Assembly (NCBI GenBank): GCA_916700875.1
Contig: CAKAKS010000066.1
Span: 31,474,490 to 31,538,489 of the forward strand
Source: Sebastes aleutianus
Taxonomy: Eukaryota > Chordata > Actinopteri > Perciformes > Sebastidae
Reading direction: 5' to 3'
DNA length: 64,000 nucleotides
Shown: piece by piece, positions 23,191 to 35,240 of the stretch
How positions within the stretch are numbered: the stretch's first letter is position 1
Layout of the letters: the number at the start of each line of letters is the position of its first letter
Notes under the pieces: generated by a model
What the model was told of the DNA's origin: nothing
The model's database searches: none
Seen by the model: only the letters and a program-made list of their open reading frames with translations
Made by a program: the position numbers and the translations under genes

Positions 23191-24370
23191 GTTTTTGTGT
23201 AGTTTAGATTCTGATTTTTTTTTTAATATTTTGGATATTTGAGATCATTTTTATTCCGAAGGACTACTCAATCTAGGTTTTGCTTTTAGAAAATAGCTTA
23301 GTTGCTGTTTAATGCTGCTGATCTTTAATATGCACACTCTCTTCTTTTATTTGCATGGTGAATGTATCCGGCCCCCTGCTACCTCCATGCTTTTGTGTTT
23401 TGACTGTTTGAGAGCTCTATTAACAGTGGCAGAGCGAGCAGATCAGGACCTTTGTGGCCTCCTTCAGGAGTGCCGGTAATGCTGGTTGTTTGGGTTGCGG
23501 TTGTACCGTCTAGTGAACAGATTCTCCTCCACCGTCCTCCAGGCCTTCCTCCAGCTCCTGGGCCGGACCGAGACTTTGAAGGCTAGCTGTTGAGATTCAG
23601 CAGACAGACGCCTCCTCTGGGGAGCTGACATCATTAGAGCGGAGAGCAGATCCCAGCTCCTCTTCAGCTTCAGCGAGGGGAAAGAGAGAGTTAAAGAAAG
23701 AGAGAGGGATGGAGAGAGATAGAATGGAGGGCTGGTTTAAGCAATGCAAGGTCAAGATCGTGGCACAATTACCCTGGCAGCGCCGTGCCCTGGGAGGCCA
23801 AAGCCCCTGACTTCTCACCCTGCCAAGGTCGCCCGGGCCGCTCCTCAAGACAATTAGCCTCCCAATATCCTCCTGTCATTTCCACATTCACCACTCACCT
23901 CCCTCTCCCGTCCCGCATTCCTCCTCCTCCTCCTCCTACTCATTTCCACGCTGTACATATTGTGTTTTCTACAGCTGCAACTCCACATGTGTATGTTTGT
24001 GAGTACTGTTTTAGTGTGTTACTGCCATCCAGTGGTGCTGCGAAAGTGGCTCATGTACATACTCTCACCAACGCACACACACAAGCCCAAACAAAGCCCT
24101 TATGCATGAAGGAGACAGAAGTGACACCTTGTGTTTTCTTGGGTGCTGAAAGTGTCATCCTGCATACTGTAACGTATGAGTGTTCGCCGCTGGAAGGGGG
24201 GCATAGCGAGCACATACACAGAAAAACACTAACAGTGACACAGCGAGTTGTGAATGTGGGTCATCTTCGGTTTTCCTCATGTCTGTAATATAAGACGTGA
24301 TGTCCACGGCAGCATTTTAAGGTAGCCTGTGCTGTGTTGATGAAGGAACTTGTTGTCTTAGATTTTGGTA
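23191..24370. other. Intronic sequence without a gene
   Basis: It holds a GA-rich run (23681-23720), a TCC-type run (23921-23940) and a short 'atccagtggtgctgc' repeat-like word near 24030. ORFs on the two strands overlap and have no protein character. Confidence 0.35.
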
Positions 24371-24657
24371 TCCAACATGAGCCCGGCCACTATTCAATCT
24401 TTCGAAGGTTGTAGCGGCCTCAGTTTTAAAGGTAGAGTGAAGATACTGGCATCATACAAAACTAGAAAAAAACTAAGGAATCCATTGGTACCATGTCATA
24501 CTAGCATGTAGGAGGTTAAATACCACTCCAAACTGGCTAGCCATTTTCAAAGGGGATAAGAGTATTAAATACTTGACCTTTAAGGTACATTTTGAACAGA
24601 TAAAAAATGTACGGTTAATCGCAATTAAATATTTTAATTGCTCAATTGACAGCCCTA
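24371..24657 (+). mobile_element. Internally deleted copy of the 'cgattaatcg' interspersed repeat (copy 1)
   Basis: Same family as 30338-31074 and 52449-53145: it shares 'gatactggcatcatac', 'ggaatccattggtacc', 'gccattttcaaagggg', 'gagtattaaatacttgac' and the end 'attgacagcccta'. Compared with the long copies, about 350 bp between 'ttcaaaggg' and 'gataagag' are missing. The left inverted end is absent. Confidence 0.75.
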
Positions 24658-26438
24658 CTTAAAACTAAATCATCCAAGGCCGTCAAAATCTGTCAGACAC
24701 GAGACAGATGTATTGTAAAAAAGAGAAAATTCTTTACATTTTTCCACTCCAGCAGTCGCCAAATATTCTCTTTGGAACAATTTTGTTATCCAGGGGAAAT
24801 AACAAAAACCCAGACATTTTAGAGAGCCTATGCAATCATTTGATTAGAAATGTTAATTTGCATTTCAGTAATAGCATCACTAGATATTTAACTCATGATT
24901 TAATTCTAATAGCACAATATCATTCAGGTAGGAAAACAGCTAGTGCTATCACCCAAACCCACAGCAAGAATCGGCCTACTCATCTGAGATTACACCACCG
25001 TTTAATTAAGTCATGTTAACTTCCTACACTTTTAAGTGAGACAGATTTACAGTTTGACTTTGTTTATCCCCCTGGACTATTCCATGTGTTCCCAGTCATG
25101 GGGGGATACCGGAGGCAGCTTCATCTGAGGGGCCTTGCCAATTAGAATGCACAGCAAATCCGCCTGTAAGCTTATTAAATCACTATTATCCCTATTAACA
25201 CAATGGGCATGATCCTCTTCTACCAACTGCATCCTCATTTTATGTAGTGTACACCGAGACAAGCAGCGCCTGTCAGATCATCTGATGTTGTGAATATGCT
25301 CACACACACACACACACAAGGCACACACATAATTGTGCACAGGCACTGGCAGATAGCGAGGCTCAAATCCCCACACATGACAGCGTTTTGAGGGATCATA
25401 TAGATGCAAATGCAGCCATGTAATTGCACAAGCGGTAGATCTGCGCTCTCAAGGCAGGATGCTGTCATGTCAGCGGCTGATTCCATCTGCTTTTCATCGT
25501 TTCTTTTTTTTTCCCCCTCCCTTTCCAAGACCTGATTTCCATACCAACCCAAAGCTTTAGAATCCTCTTATCTGCTCTCCTCCTTCCTTCTCCGCCTCCT
25601 CTTCCTCCACCTCGATCTCCTGCACCAACCTATCTCTTCTGGTCCAAGCAGGAGTGATAGAAATGACAGCAAAGAGGCAGATGTCACAGCCAAACACCCC
25701 AAAATGACAGGGAGGAGGCCTCCTGTGGAGTTTCTCTTCTCTCCTCCCATCTCCTCTCCTCCTCCTCCTCCAACTATCCTTGCCTCATTTCTTCCATATC
25801 TGGCATGTGCAAACTCCTTTAAGTGTGCACATTGCAGTCTTTTGAGGGAGAACGCATCAATCCTTCCACCCCCACCCTCAGTCTCTTCCGTTCTTTCCTT
25901 GTCCTGTATTTTCCCCCTCTGTCTTCCTGACCTCCCATTATTCTCAGCAGCCTTCATATTTTTTGCATGTCAGGTGTGCGAGCTGAATGCTTTCTGCATC
26001 TGGGCTTATGGGGATTTAAAACATTCCTTATGCAGGCCTACATGTGGAGATAGATAAAAGCCAGTGTGACGGTAGTGTGATGCGCTACCAATCTACCAAT
26101 TTGCTGCAAGTCAAAAGAGCAATGATCCTTAGCTTGGGAAAGGGGACTTGTGAGGAGGAGGTCTGTGCCAAGACATTTTTGTGTCTGTGCTCATTACTTT
26201 GATTGTTACATTGTGCTTGCATATGTAAACCACCTGATTTTCCTTTTGTGTTTGGTAGTCACATCCACTTTTTCACATTGCACTTTTCACTAATGCATTT
26301 GAAAATCAACAAAATGCTTTTGGAGGGAATATAACATAATAATATGTCACTTATATGCGTAGAACATAACAATGGGACATTATAGAAGGGTTATCGATTG
26401 GAGAGGGAAACTCTATTGTTGTAATTTATTGTTAACCT
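24658..26438. other. Intronic sequence without a gene
   Basis: A CA run is present at 25301-25330. The pyrimidine-rich stretch at 25560-25960 (CTCC-rich on the + strand) creates long but low-complexity ORFs on both strands. No exon was recognised. Confidence 0.35.
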
Positions 26439-26556
26439 GACTTGACTATGACTTGCCCCAAACTGCATGTGATTATCATAAAGTGGGCATGTCTGTAAAG
26501 GGGAGAGTCATGGGTACTCATAGAACCCATTTTCATTCACATATCTTGAAGTCAGA
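26439..26556 (-). mobile_element. Short fragment of the 'cgattaatcg' repeat family, reversed
   Basis: 'cccaaactgcatgtgattat', 'cataaagtgggcatgtctgt' and 'cccattttcattcacatatc' are the reverse complement of the internal part of the copies at 30.6 kb and 52.7 kb. Confidence 0.7.
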
Positions 26557-27221
26557 GAGAGGGAGAGAGATTTTGTGACTATAACAGACAGGTGGTTGTA
26601 GTGAGTATTAGCTGGTATGCAGTGTGGATACTCAATGCTATTTAGTACTAGGTGGAATCATTTTACCCACAAACCTATGCTGCAGAATTGTTATTTACAG
26701 AAAGTTTAACTCTAGACAGTAACACCCATGTCAATAGATGTTTTTCACAGCAGATATTTGAGTTTCATACAGTAGTAGAAAAAGCACAGGTGGAACTAAT
26801 AACATTAATGATGGATCTGCTCTATTAAGCGTCCCAGTGAGCCATTCCTGTAAGTCAGTACGCTCAATACCAGGGCCCAGGAACTAAAACACATAATATA
26901 ACGCAGTCATTATTCATGTTATCAGTTACACTTGTGCTTTTCTGGCACATGACAAAATGACAGTGGTGAAAAATGGTGTGTGAGATGAAAGAAACAGGGC
27001 TGCCTCGTTGTACGTTGGGTGGTTAAGCAGAGTTTGCAGCTTCAAACCACATAGGAGGGAGGAGATAATGGCATCATTCATTTATTGGTGCTTCTGAAAC
27101 TCTGTTGATGTGAACCAGGCTTTGGGAGTTTGCTGGAAAACAGCAAAGATCAAATTTTTCACCTCACCACCACCACCTTTATCAAGGTCAGATTTCACCA
27201 CTACACAAAAGAGAAGTTGAT

Positions 27222-27400
27222 GGCATGTTAACATCCAATAGTTTGCTAACATATAGTTTAACATGCTAGCATTTGTGCTACTTAATATGCTAAGACAAGA
27301 CCAGGATGTCAACATCCAAAAGTTGTTCACATGCAGGGTAACATGCCAGTATCAATGCTAGTTAACATGCTAACACTAGCATGTTAACATCCAATAGCCA
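27222..27400. repeat. Degenerate tandem repeat of about 77 bp with 'gctaacatgctaac' words
   Basis: 'gttaacatccaatag' at 27228, 'gtcaacatccaaaag' at 27308 and 'gttaacatccaatag' at 27383 recur every 75-80 bp. 'aacatgctaac/agc' words lie between them. Similar words occur in the repeat at 62112-62626. Confidence 0.65.
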
Positions 27401-28489
27401 GTAGCTGTTACAGCTATAGCTAGCTATGCATAGGGACATATAAATGGTCCAATTACATATTAGAACACACATATAATACATAGCCTGCGCAGATATATGT
27501 AAGCATTTGAGCGTATACAAATGCACACACACATGTTGTGTATTCAAGTATTGTAGCACATGCAGCATGCACATGCATTGTTATATTCCAGCACATACAC
27601 ACAGATGTAAATGCTCACTGTATGAGTATGCCAGTAGTACACATACTTCAACTCCCCTACCTCGCCCTCCCCTCCTTCATCCAACACATAACACTTCCTC
27701 CAAAATTCACTGGCAGTGTGTGCTGTGCAGGCATGAGATAACGTCCCAGAAGTTTTTCAAGGGCAGGACGGGTGCTCAGACATCAGAGGGAAGCCGCGTC
27801 GAGCCGAAGCTGATTCATTACATGTGTTGCATCTGCTTCCTATTAAAAAGCCCAGAGCACTCTGGCTGTCTCTCGCAGTCTCTCTTTCTCACTCTCTGAC
27901 TGCAAACTACCTCCTGACTCCTCGGCTAGACCTCGTCTCTCTAAAAAACTCCCTCTTTCTGTCTCTGTCTTCTAAACTCTCCCCATCCTCAGATGACATG
28001 CCTCAGCTCCTCACTAAGTCTTACAGATTAGCTCTAGCATGCTGTACTACAGTACAAAGATCAATCAATATGAAAGTCTCTATGGCTGATATTATTAGTT
28101 TAGGATCAAAGCTCTCCATACATGCAATATTGTATCTACAGTATAGGCCTATAGAATATTATTTTACCATTCTGTGCCAGAATAGTTTCAAATGTAATTC
28201 AGTGTATAACCTAGAATTCTTCTCTTGCCAGCGTTGTAAACAACATTCAGACCATGGCACCATTAGGCTATTGTTGCTCATGCTAACTACATCCTGATGG
28301 ATATATTGGCGTGGCCCATGTTATCGGACAGTTTTATACTGTATATGTCGACTGCTAAGTAAAAGAAATATGTCATAGACATATGTGTCTTAGATAATTT
28401 GAACTGTAAAATATCCTGTGCAGTACATAAACTTGATCACAATTCTTGACCAAACCAAATGAAAGGGATCCTCATAAAAACATGTGTTT
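27401..28489. other. Intronic sequence without a gene
   Basis: Short CA patches, then unique sequence. The 157-codon ORF at 27824-28297 has a serine/leucine-rich start from a CT-rich stretch and no recognisable domain. Confidence 0.3.
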
Positions 28490-28596
28490 ATTTTAGGAAA
28501 AGCTGGCATGGCCATTTTCAAAGGGGTCCCTTGACCTCTGACCTCAAGATATGTGAATGAAAATGGTTTCTATGGGTACCCATGAGTCTCCACTTA
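28490..28596 (+). mobile_element. Short fragment of the 'cgattaatcg' repeat family
   Basis: 'gccattttcaaaggggtccc', 'ttgacctctgacctcaagat' and 'atgtgaatgaaaatgg' are shared with the internal part of the long copies. Both ends are missing. Confidence 0.7.
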
Positions 28597-29929
28597 GAAA
28601 ACCTAATCACAACTAACTAAGGGTAACATTGACTTGCCTCAGAATCTTGTGTTTCAGTTGGTCATTTCTAAAGCATTATTAGGAAACACAGCACGATTTT
28701 TCTCAGACGTTCTATTAAAGAGACATTTCCTTACCTGATTGAAGAACACAGTCTAAAGCTAGACCGATTGGAAGATTCAGACAGTTCTTCATCTAGCATT
28801 TTTTTAATCACTTGCTCATTTCCTTTACTCCACAATCTCATCTTCAGTGTTTTAATTATGTCGTGGTGAATGATAGCTAGTTTTAAGGTGTGTGTGTATG
28901 TGTGTGTGCGTGTGTGTTTGGTGGACTTGTTAAAAGGGGCCTTTTTGCAGCTCGTACGTCTGCTCCAGCTGATAATTATTTCAGATTACATTAGAGGAAA
29001 TTAAACATTTCTTAAAGTACGTGTGAGGGTGACAAAGTTATCAAGTTTAGTCGCAGCAGAGAGTGTGAATGTTGCACTTCCAAAAATGTAATTCCTTCGA
29101 CTTCTAATAAGACCATTTTAAAGTGTTAAAAAATAATTAATGGTGTTACAGCAGTTGAGCATAACCGGAGTCTTTAGTACATGGATCAGTGGTACATAGT
29201 GATCAGTGATGAAAGTAATTGGTGGTGAAAAGTGTGTAATCTATCAAAGCCAATGCGTAAGAAAATTAAAATGTAAGAAAGATGTTCCTTATCATTTATA
29301 CAAACAAGATGTGTGAAGTGATCAAATTAGTGTTTGGCCGATACTATTGGCTGAAATCCAGTGTTGTATTGGTAGCACCCTATAAAGTTCCTGGTAGTAG
29401 TCACATTTATTTTGTAATGATCCTAATACCTGTCGTCAGTATTTTTGTATTACATGAGCTACATCCAGATTTGCTCATTATTTACAGACAGCAGTATTCT
29501 CTTTGATATTCAGCCAACTTGTGAGTTCAAGTTGTGAAAATCTCTGTGTAGTCAGACATTCTGTCATTTCGAAATCTGTCTGGACCGCTGATCTGTCCCA
29601 CCAACAGACTCTTATCGGCTGATAAGAGTGTTTACGCCAGCGTTATCTCTGTCCGTTTAAGGGTTATGGAGTTGAGAGCCATAACTGATAAATCCTTTCC
29701 ACACGAAACTGTTGCAGAATCTGTGATTGATGCAGCATACCTTCAGTTATTATGGCCGCGGTGTTGAGCAGTGCACAACACTTCAACCTTCATGTTGGAG
29801 GCACATTTTATCTCACACTTTCAGACATCTTAAAGATACAATCAATAATTTGGTTAACATTTTGCTACTGTCATTAAAAGCATATTTCAGTTTTGATGCT
29901 TTATTCCCATTAATTCTAACCTGATTAAA
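28597..29929. other. Intronic sequence without a gene
   Basis: A TG patch lies at 28891-28920; otherwise unique and AT-rich. Nothing was recognised. Confidence 0.35.
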
Positions 29930-31145
29930 TACAAGTTTAGGAAAATATTGATACACATGAATTTTGCATTATTATGTGTTGTGATATCGTGTCGATTCTC
30001 CAAAATACTGTATACATTTTTAATTAACCTCTCAAAAATCCAACGGGCCCGGCCGCTATTGGATCTTTCGGAGTTTGTGGCAGGCTGAGTTTCAGTGCTA
30101 GAGTGAAAATATGAAACTAGAAACCTAAGAAATGCATTGCTACCAACCATGTCGTACTGGCTTGTCACGAAGGAGACTAAATAACGCTCCAAAGTTTATG
30201 CTAATTCAATTAATGTCAAAAACCATGCAGTTTTTTGCATGCAGTACAAATGTGTTATTTTTGCTTATTCTAAAATGGTGTGTTTCTGGTGTGTTCTTTA
30301 TAAATGACAATTTTCCTAAACTTAGATTTAAAAAATATATGGCTGTCAAAGTTAACACGATAACAACGCGTTAACACATTCACCACTAATTTCTTAAACA
30401 TAATAACGCAACTTGCGATTTTTAGATTTTAGCGGTTTTAAAGCTAGAGTGAAGATACTGGCATCATATGAAACTAGAAAACCTAAGGAATCCATTGGTA
30501 CCAACCATGTTATACTAGCTAATGACAAACTAGGCTAAATAACACTCCAAATTTTGGCAAGGAAAAACTATCATGGCCATTTTCAAAGGGGTCCCTTGAC
30601 CTCTGACCTCAAGATATGTGAATGAAAATGGGTTCTCTTGATACCCACGAGTCTCCCCTTTACAGACATGCCCTCTTTATGATAATCACATGCAGTTTGG
30701 GACAAGTCATACTCAAGTCAGCACACTGACACACTGACAGCTGTTGTTGCCTGTTGGGCAGCAGTTTGCCATGTTATGATTTGAGCATATTTTTTATGCT
30801 AAATGCAGTACCTGTGAGGGTTTCTGGACAATATTTGTCATTGTTCTGTGTTGTTAATTGATTTCCAATAATACATATATACATACATTTGCATAAAGCA
30901 AGCATATTTGCCCACTCCCATGTTGATAAGAGTATTAAATACTTGACTAATCTCCCCTAAGGGTACATTCTGAACAGATAAAAAATGTGCAATTAATTTG
31001 TGATTAATCGCGATTAGCTATGGACAATCATGCCATTAATCGCGATTAAATATTTTAATCGATTAACCGCCCTAATTGCAATATATTGAATCGTTACCCC
31101 TATATCATGATATGTATCGTATCGCCAGATTCTTGCCAATACACA
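29930..31145. mobile_element. Probable hAT-like host repeat split by a nested copy
   Basis: 'gatatcgtgtcgattctcc' near 29982 and 'tatgtatcgtatcgccagat' near 31110 are partly inverted subterminal words of one element ending near 'gccaatacacagcc' (about 31145). The copy at 30338-31074 appears to be inserted into it. The part from about 30044 ('gggcccggccgctattggat') also resembles the start of copy 1. Borders are uncertain. Confidence 0.4.
30338..31074 (+). mobile_element. Long copy of the 'cgattaatcg' interspersed repeat (copy 2)
   Basis: It starts 'tatggctgtcaaagttaac' and ends 'aatcgattaaccgcccta', imperfect inverted ends. Between them lie 'ggaatccattggtacc', 'gccattttcaaaggggtccc', 'cacatgcagtttgggacaag', 'gagtattaaatacttgac' and three 'cgcgattaa'-type words near the right end. 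About 737 bp, with no coding capacity and no clean target duplication. Confidence 0.75.
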
Positions 31146-33095
31146 GCCTTATGATTAAATATGAGCTAACATTACCACCACACAGCAGTCACTCAGACCT
31201 TAAACAGTAAACTAATAGCATCACGTTCTTCTTATTCTGCAACAGCATTTATCATTAGTGTAATATTTCACATCAGTGGCTTTTTTTTAAAGATGTGGAT
31301 ATGGAATCCCAATGAGGTCCTGAAGTTGTGTGTAAACAGCATTAATTATGAAAGAATGTAGTTGTGGGTCTATGCAAAAAGCTATCATGTATAATCAAGT
31401 CAATTGAAATTAACATGTATGCAATACATTCAAAATATTGAATTACATTTCTCTAGTTCTTTTTTTTCTTCTTTTTTTAAGGTTAACACTGCAGCCACTA
31501 TTTAGAGTTTGAGAATATACACCTATACTTTTTCCCTTCTTTTTTTTTTCCATGCCTCCCCATTACCTTGAAAATACTGGTGGTGATTGAAAGGTCTGCT
31601 GACATAATTACAGCACTGAGAGGTACAGCAGCACACACACTTGAAAACGAATGAATAAATCATTCTCTCTCTTAATCTCCAAAAGGTTCTGCTGACCACT
31701 AAGTGCAAATGTGGCATTTCTAGTGGCATGCACCACAACCTGAAGTTGTTTTACTGTGACTTTGAATGTGCTCTCTTTTTTTGAAAGCCAAAGTGAACTT
31801 TGACTTGCAAATAATCATGTCGAGTTGAAAAAAATTAAAGTACAACCTCCGCAGTGAACGCTATTTGAATTTTTCTTGTTTAGCACGCATAAATCTTTTG
31901 CAAAATGCACTCACTGCTTTCAACGCTAATAGTGTACACAGAAATCAAAGCTGTGCATTTCTTGCAGAGCAACAAGAGATCTGCATAATGTCGGCGCCAG
32001 CAATGAAGAGCAAAACGCAGATCCACAGCATCGCTCCCTTGCTTTCCTTCCAATAACATCATTAGCATTTCGACATCATCGGCCTAATTGTTGTCGGTAG
32101 CTCTGAGAAATGCTTGCCTTGGAGTGGGAGTCGGGGCGGGAGGGAGGGTGAGGGGGGTGTTTCTGCTGTAAGGCCTTGTGCTTATCAGTGCAGGGCAGAT
32201 ACTGTTCCTATGGTCCTGGCTGACAGGTGAGGTGTGTGTGTTGGTTGCGGTTGTCAGTGAACCCCCGGGACAGGTGCTGAGGGATGGGTTCGTATTTGGG
32301 AGCAGGTGCACCTCCCCACCCCCCCTTCCTCCTCTCTTGCCTTGTTCCCTCGCTCCCCCAGGAGGCATATGGTGAGAGTGATTGGAGAGACCTGAGGCCC
32401 ACAGGGAGTGCTCCTCTCCCCAGTTCATCTGTTCCAGACGGGGCCCTGCGGGACACTCAGGCTCTCCCGAGGTCCCCGTTGGCTGGGAATCAGGCCGAGT
32501 AAGCGGCTTCGCTTTCTGGTTGACTGCTTTGTTACAGTACTGGGCGGTCGCGGTGGCCACCCCAGTTAGCTTTACACTGTGTAGCATTGTACGCTGCAAT
32601 TTTGTGCTCAGGACACATGCCGAACGCCTAATAGGTCACGCCCTCTAATTTGTTTGCTCCGTACCCCATTTGTACGCAAGTGTTGCTTTTAATCTGCCGA
32701 CTCTTGTCGTGTCCCGGTGTCACTGCTTGGAATAGAAACGACATCTTGCTGCGATTTCACAGGCTCATATATTTGTGAACCAGCTTACAAATGTGATGTA
32801 GTTCTGAGTGCACTAGGAGAGAGAGTTATGGGGGCATTTTAGGCCTTGTATAATATGTGTACCTCTTTTATGTGGTCATTTATTATAAGGCGAGCTCTAT
32901 GAATAATGTATGATTAAAAGGCTTAATGGATACACTGGGACTCGTCAAAATAAAAGCAAAAATCCATTTGCTCTCCCTGTAGTAAATCCACTAGCTTGTC
33001 CTTGGGCTAATTTCCAACTTGGGACTTGGTGGGGGAGTGAGTGCATGTCTTGATAGCGATTTCAAGGGAGGGAGGTGTTGGTTGTGCTGTAAAGT
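31146..33095. other. Intronic sequence, becoming GC-richer towards 33 kb
   Basis: The first part is AT-rich with T runs. 32100-32640 is G- and C-rich with overlapping ORFs on both strands and no protein character. No exon was recognised. Confidence 0.35.

Positions 33096-33122
<27 letters not shown>
33096..33122. repeat. (GA)n microsatellite
   Basis: About 13 GA units, followed by purine-rich sequence to 33140. Confidence 0.9.
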
Positions 33123-33130
<8 letters not shown>

Positions 33131-33399
33131 AGGAGGAAAAGTGAAATGAGACATGGATTAGAAACAAAGCCGGGAACACCTCTTTCTCTTGATGCCTCCC
33201 TCCTTCATCTCACTCTATCCAGAGCCTCTCTTTCCCTCCTTCCCTCTCTCCCGTCTCTGTCTCTCACCATCTTATGGCTCCTTCCCCCTGCCTCCGAGCA
33301 GCTGCCACTTCTGAGCCTGAAGAAAATGAAGGCAGATGAATCAATTTGGCCTGTGGCCCTAAAGTGCACTTGTCTGCACCCCAGCCTGGGCGGGGGGGA

Positions 33400-34150
33400 T
33401 AATGAGCCGATAGATTGAGCCGGTGCCGGAGCCCGGCACTGAGCGCCGAGGTGCTGGAGCCCGCCGCACCGCCGGGCCCCACTCACACACACACACACAC
33501 ATACATACACATACTGCTGATGCCTCCCTGAGCAGCGGTAGCAGCCTGTCGCTGGGTTAATGGGGGTGAGGGTCCTTTGCGCAGGACACTTTTCAGAACA
33601 AATTAGAGGAAGGATCTGTATCCGTCCTCTTCAGCCCTCCCTTCCCTGTTTTGCCCCTCGTCTCCTCCCGCCCTGTGCACGGGAAGCCCGGAGAGCAGAT
33701 TGGAGCGTAGTAGTGCGGAGGAGAAGAGCATCAAGGCAGCTAGAAAGGAAGGGGCGGGCAGGGGGCAAGATCCTAGGGTAATGAGGATTGACACTGGGAC
33801 AAGGCTGAGGCACAGCCTCCCTGAGCGCTGTTGACAGGTGACGGCAGGCTAGGGAGAGACGAGGCAGAGTGAGAGGAGCCGGAGCAAGGAGAGGAAAAGC
33901 GAGGTCAGGACCAACAGCTTCTCTTATTCAAGGAGGAAAAACGTGGGAGACCGCGCAGCCATCCGATGCCCACCCCCGCCTCCCCCCCCGAAACCGCCTG
34001 CAAGGTGAAGGAGGTAGGATCAAAGGAGCAGGACAGCAAAGCATCACCCGCCAGCCTCTAGCCAGCACCCTGCTGACAGGTTGCAGATTGATCAACGCTG
34101 CAAGGAGAGTGAGGAAGAGTGAAAATAAAAGGGAAGTTAGCCAAGCCTAG
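33400..34150. promoter_or_regulatory. GC-rich, locally CpG-rich block; possible regulatory region or alternative 5' exon
   Basis: 33415-33480 is CpG-dense ('gagccggtgccggagcccgg', 'gagcgccgaggtgctgg'), and 33650-33730 and 33830-34020 are GC-rich and purine-rich. It contrasts with the AT-rich intron upstream and lies 4-5 kb before the first recognised exon. AUTS2-family genes use several start sites, so an alternative promoter is possible. I see no TATA box, start codon context or splice donor that settles it. Confidence 0.25.
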
Positions 34151-34289
34151 CATGAACTGATGTGAACCACCACTGTCTCCGTCGATGCCTTTACTCGCCC
34201 TTTCTAAGCAGGCGGGCTGTGTGACTTCACCCAGGGTTAGAGTGGTATAAATGAGCAGACCCAAGTCGGCACTCCTCAACTTGGGGGGA

Positions 34290-35070
34290 AATTAAGATGC
34301 TGGAGGGCCCTTTGAAGATAATTAAAGAGCACAGAGCGGCAGCCTCCAGAGAGGGACTGCAGACATGTTCAATACCGAGACTAATGGAGCTAATTTCCAG
34401 TACATTATTCATGTAAAACACAGGCCCTTACTTAGCTATGTTTTTCTATCTGTCGTCTTAAGTCAAACTGCCCCCCGCCCTCTCCCACACAAACAGATTA
34501 ACCACATTCACTTGCAGCTTCAACCTGATTAACCTTGTCCCAATACTGCATGGGTCAAACCTTCAATGTAAACAAACTTAATCCAACTATAACTCCTTAA
34601 AACGGCCAGGTGGCCGAGAACTGCTCCCTCAAGGCCGCCCAGAAAATTACTTCAAGCACAGTGGAAAGGCATTATGACCTTGAACTGTGTCACCACTTGC
34701 AACCAATCACATCTCAGTAGAGACCATTAGCCCCACCCTCAAGCTCACTAACTTGTCCTTTAGCATTAATGAGTACACAAAAAGGAAAAAACAACACATG
34801 AAAGCTGTACAGTTGGGAGCTTAGGGCCAATTAAACACCTCCCCAGACAGGAAATTAGTCCCTGCCTTAATCACAGGCAGTCAGCGTTGCCAATCTTTTG
34901 TCAGAGTTGGTGAATTCCTGCCTAGATCAATTGCTCTCCTGTCCCGCTGAACAGCGGCTCGGGGAATGGTCCTCGCACACTTCATCATTAACCTAGGCGG
35001 CTAATTAGACACCGTGCTCTGATCAATAGCCAAGTTGATTGCTGACTGGGTAATGTAGCTAGCTGTGGGC
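34290..35070. promoter_or_regulatory. Repeat-free block with the look of a conserved non-coding element cluster
   Basis: About 780 bp with no low-complexity sequence or repeat words. It has many developmental-factor-type cores: 'ataattaaag' (34319), 'gcattaatgag' (34763), 'ccaattaaacacc' (34829), 'ggctaattagac' (34998), 'ctgatcaatagccaagttga'. Such texture is typical of conserved intronic enhancers in AUTS2-family genes. Conservation itself was not measured. Confidence 0.35.
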
Positions 35071-35208
35071 CCTGGAGGAGACGGAAACACTTTGGGCGCC
35101 TTCAGGAATTTGTCAGCAACACTGATGCTGGGTAAACAAAGTAATCAACGGCTGCACTTGACGGCGACGTGACGCCGACTGTACTGTGACGCTCTGTCTC
35201 TGCCTCCA

Positions 35209-35240
35209 TGCCTGCCTGCCTGCCTGCCTGCCTGCCTGCC
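35209..35240. repeat. (TGCC)8 microsatellite
   Basis: Eight uninterrupted tetramer units. Confidence 0.95.

Noticed and set aside
27824..28297. 157-codon ORF, the longest not based on simple repeats on the + strand
   Set aside because: Its start is CT-rich low complexity (LSLAVSLSHSL), the rest has no recognisable domain, and there is no splice or promoter context.
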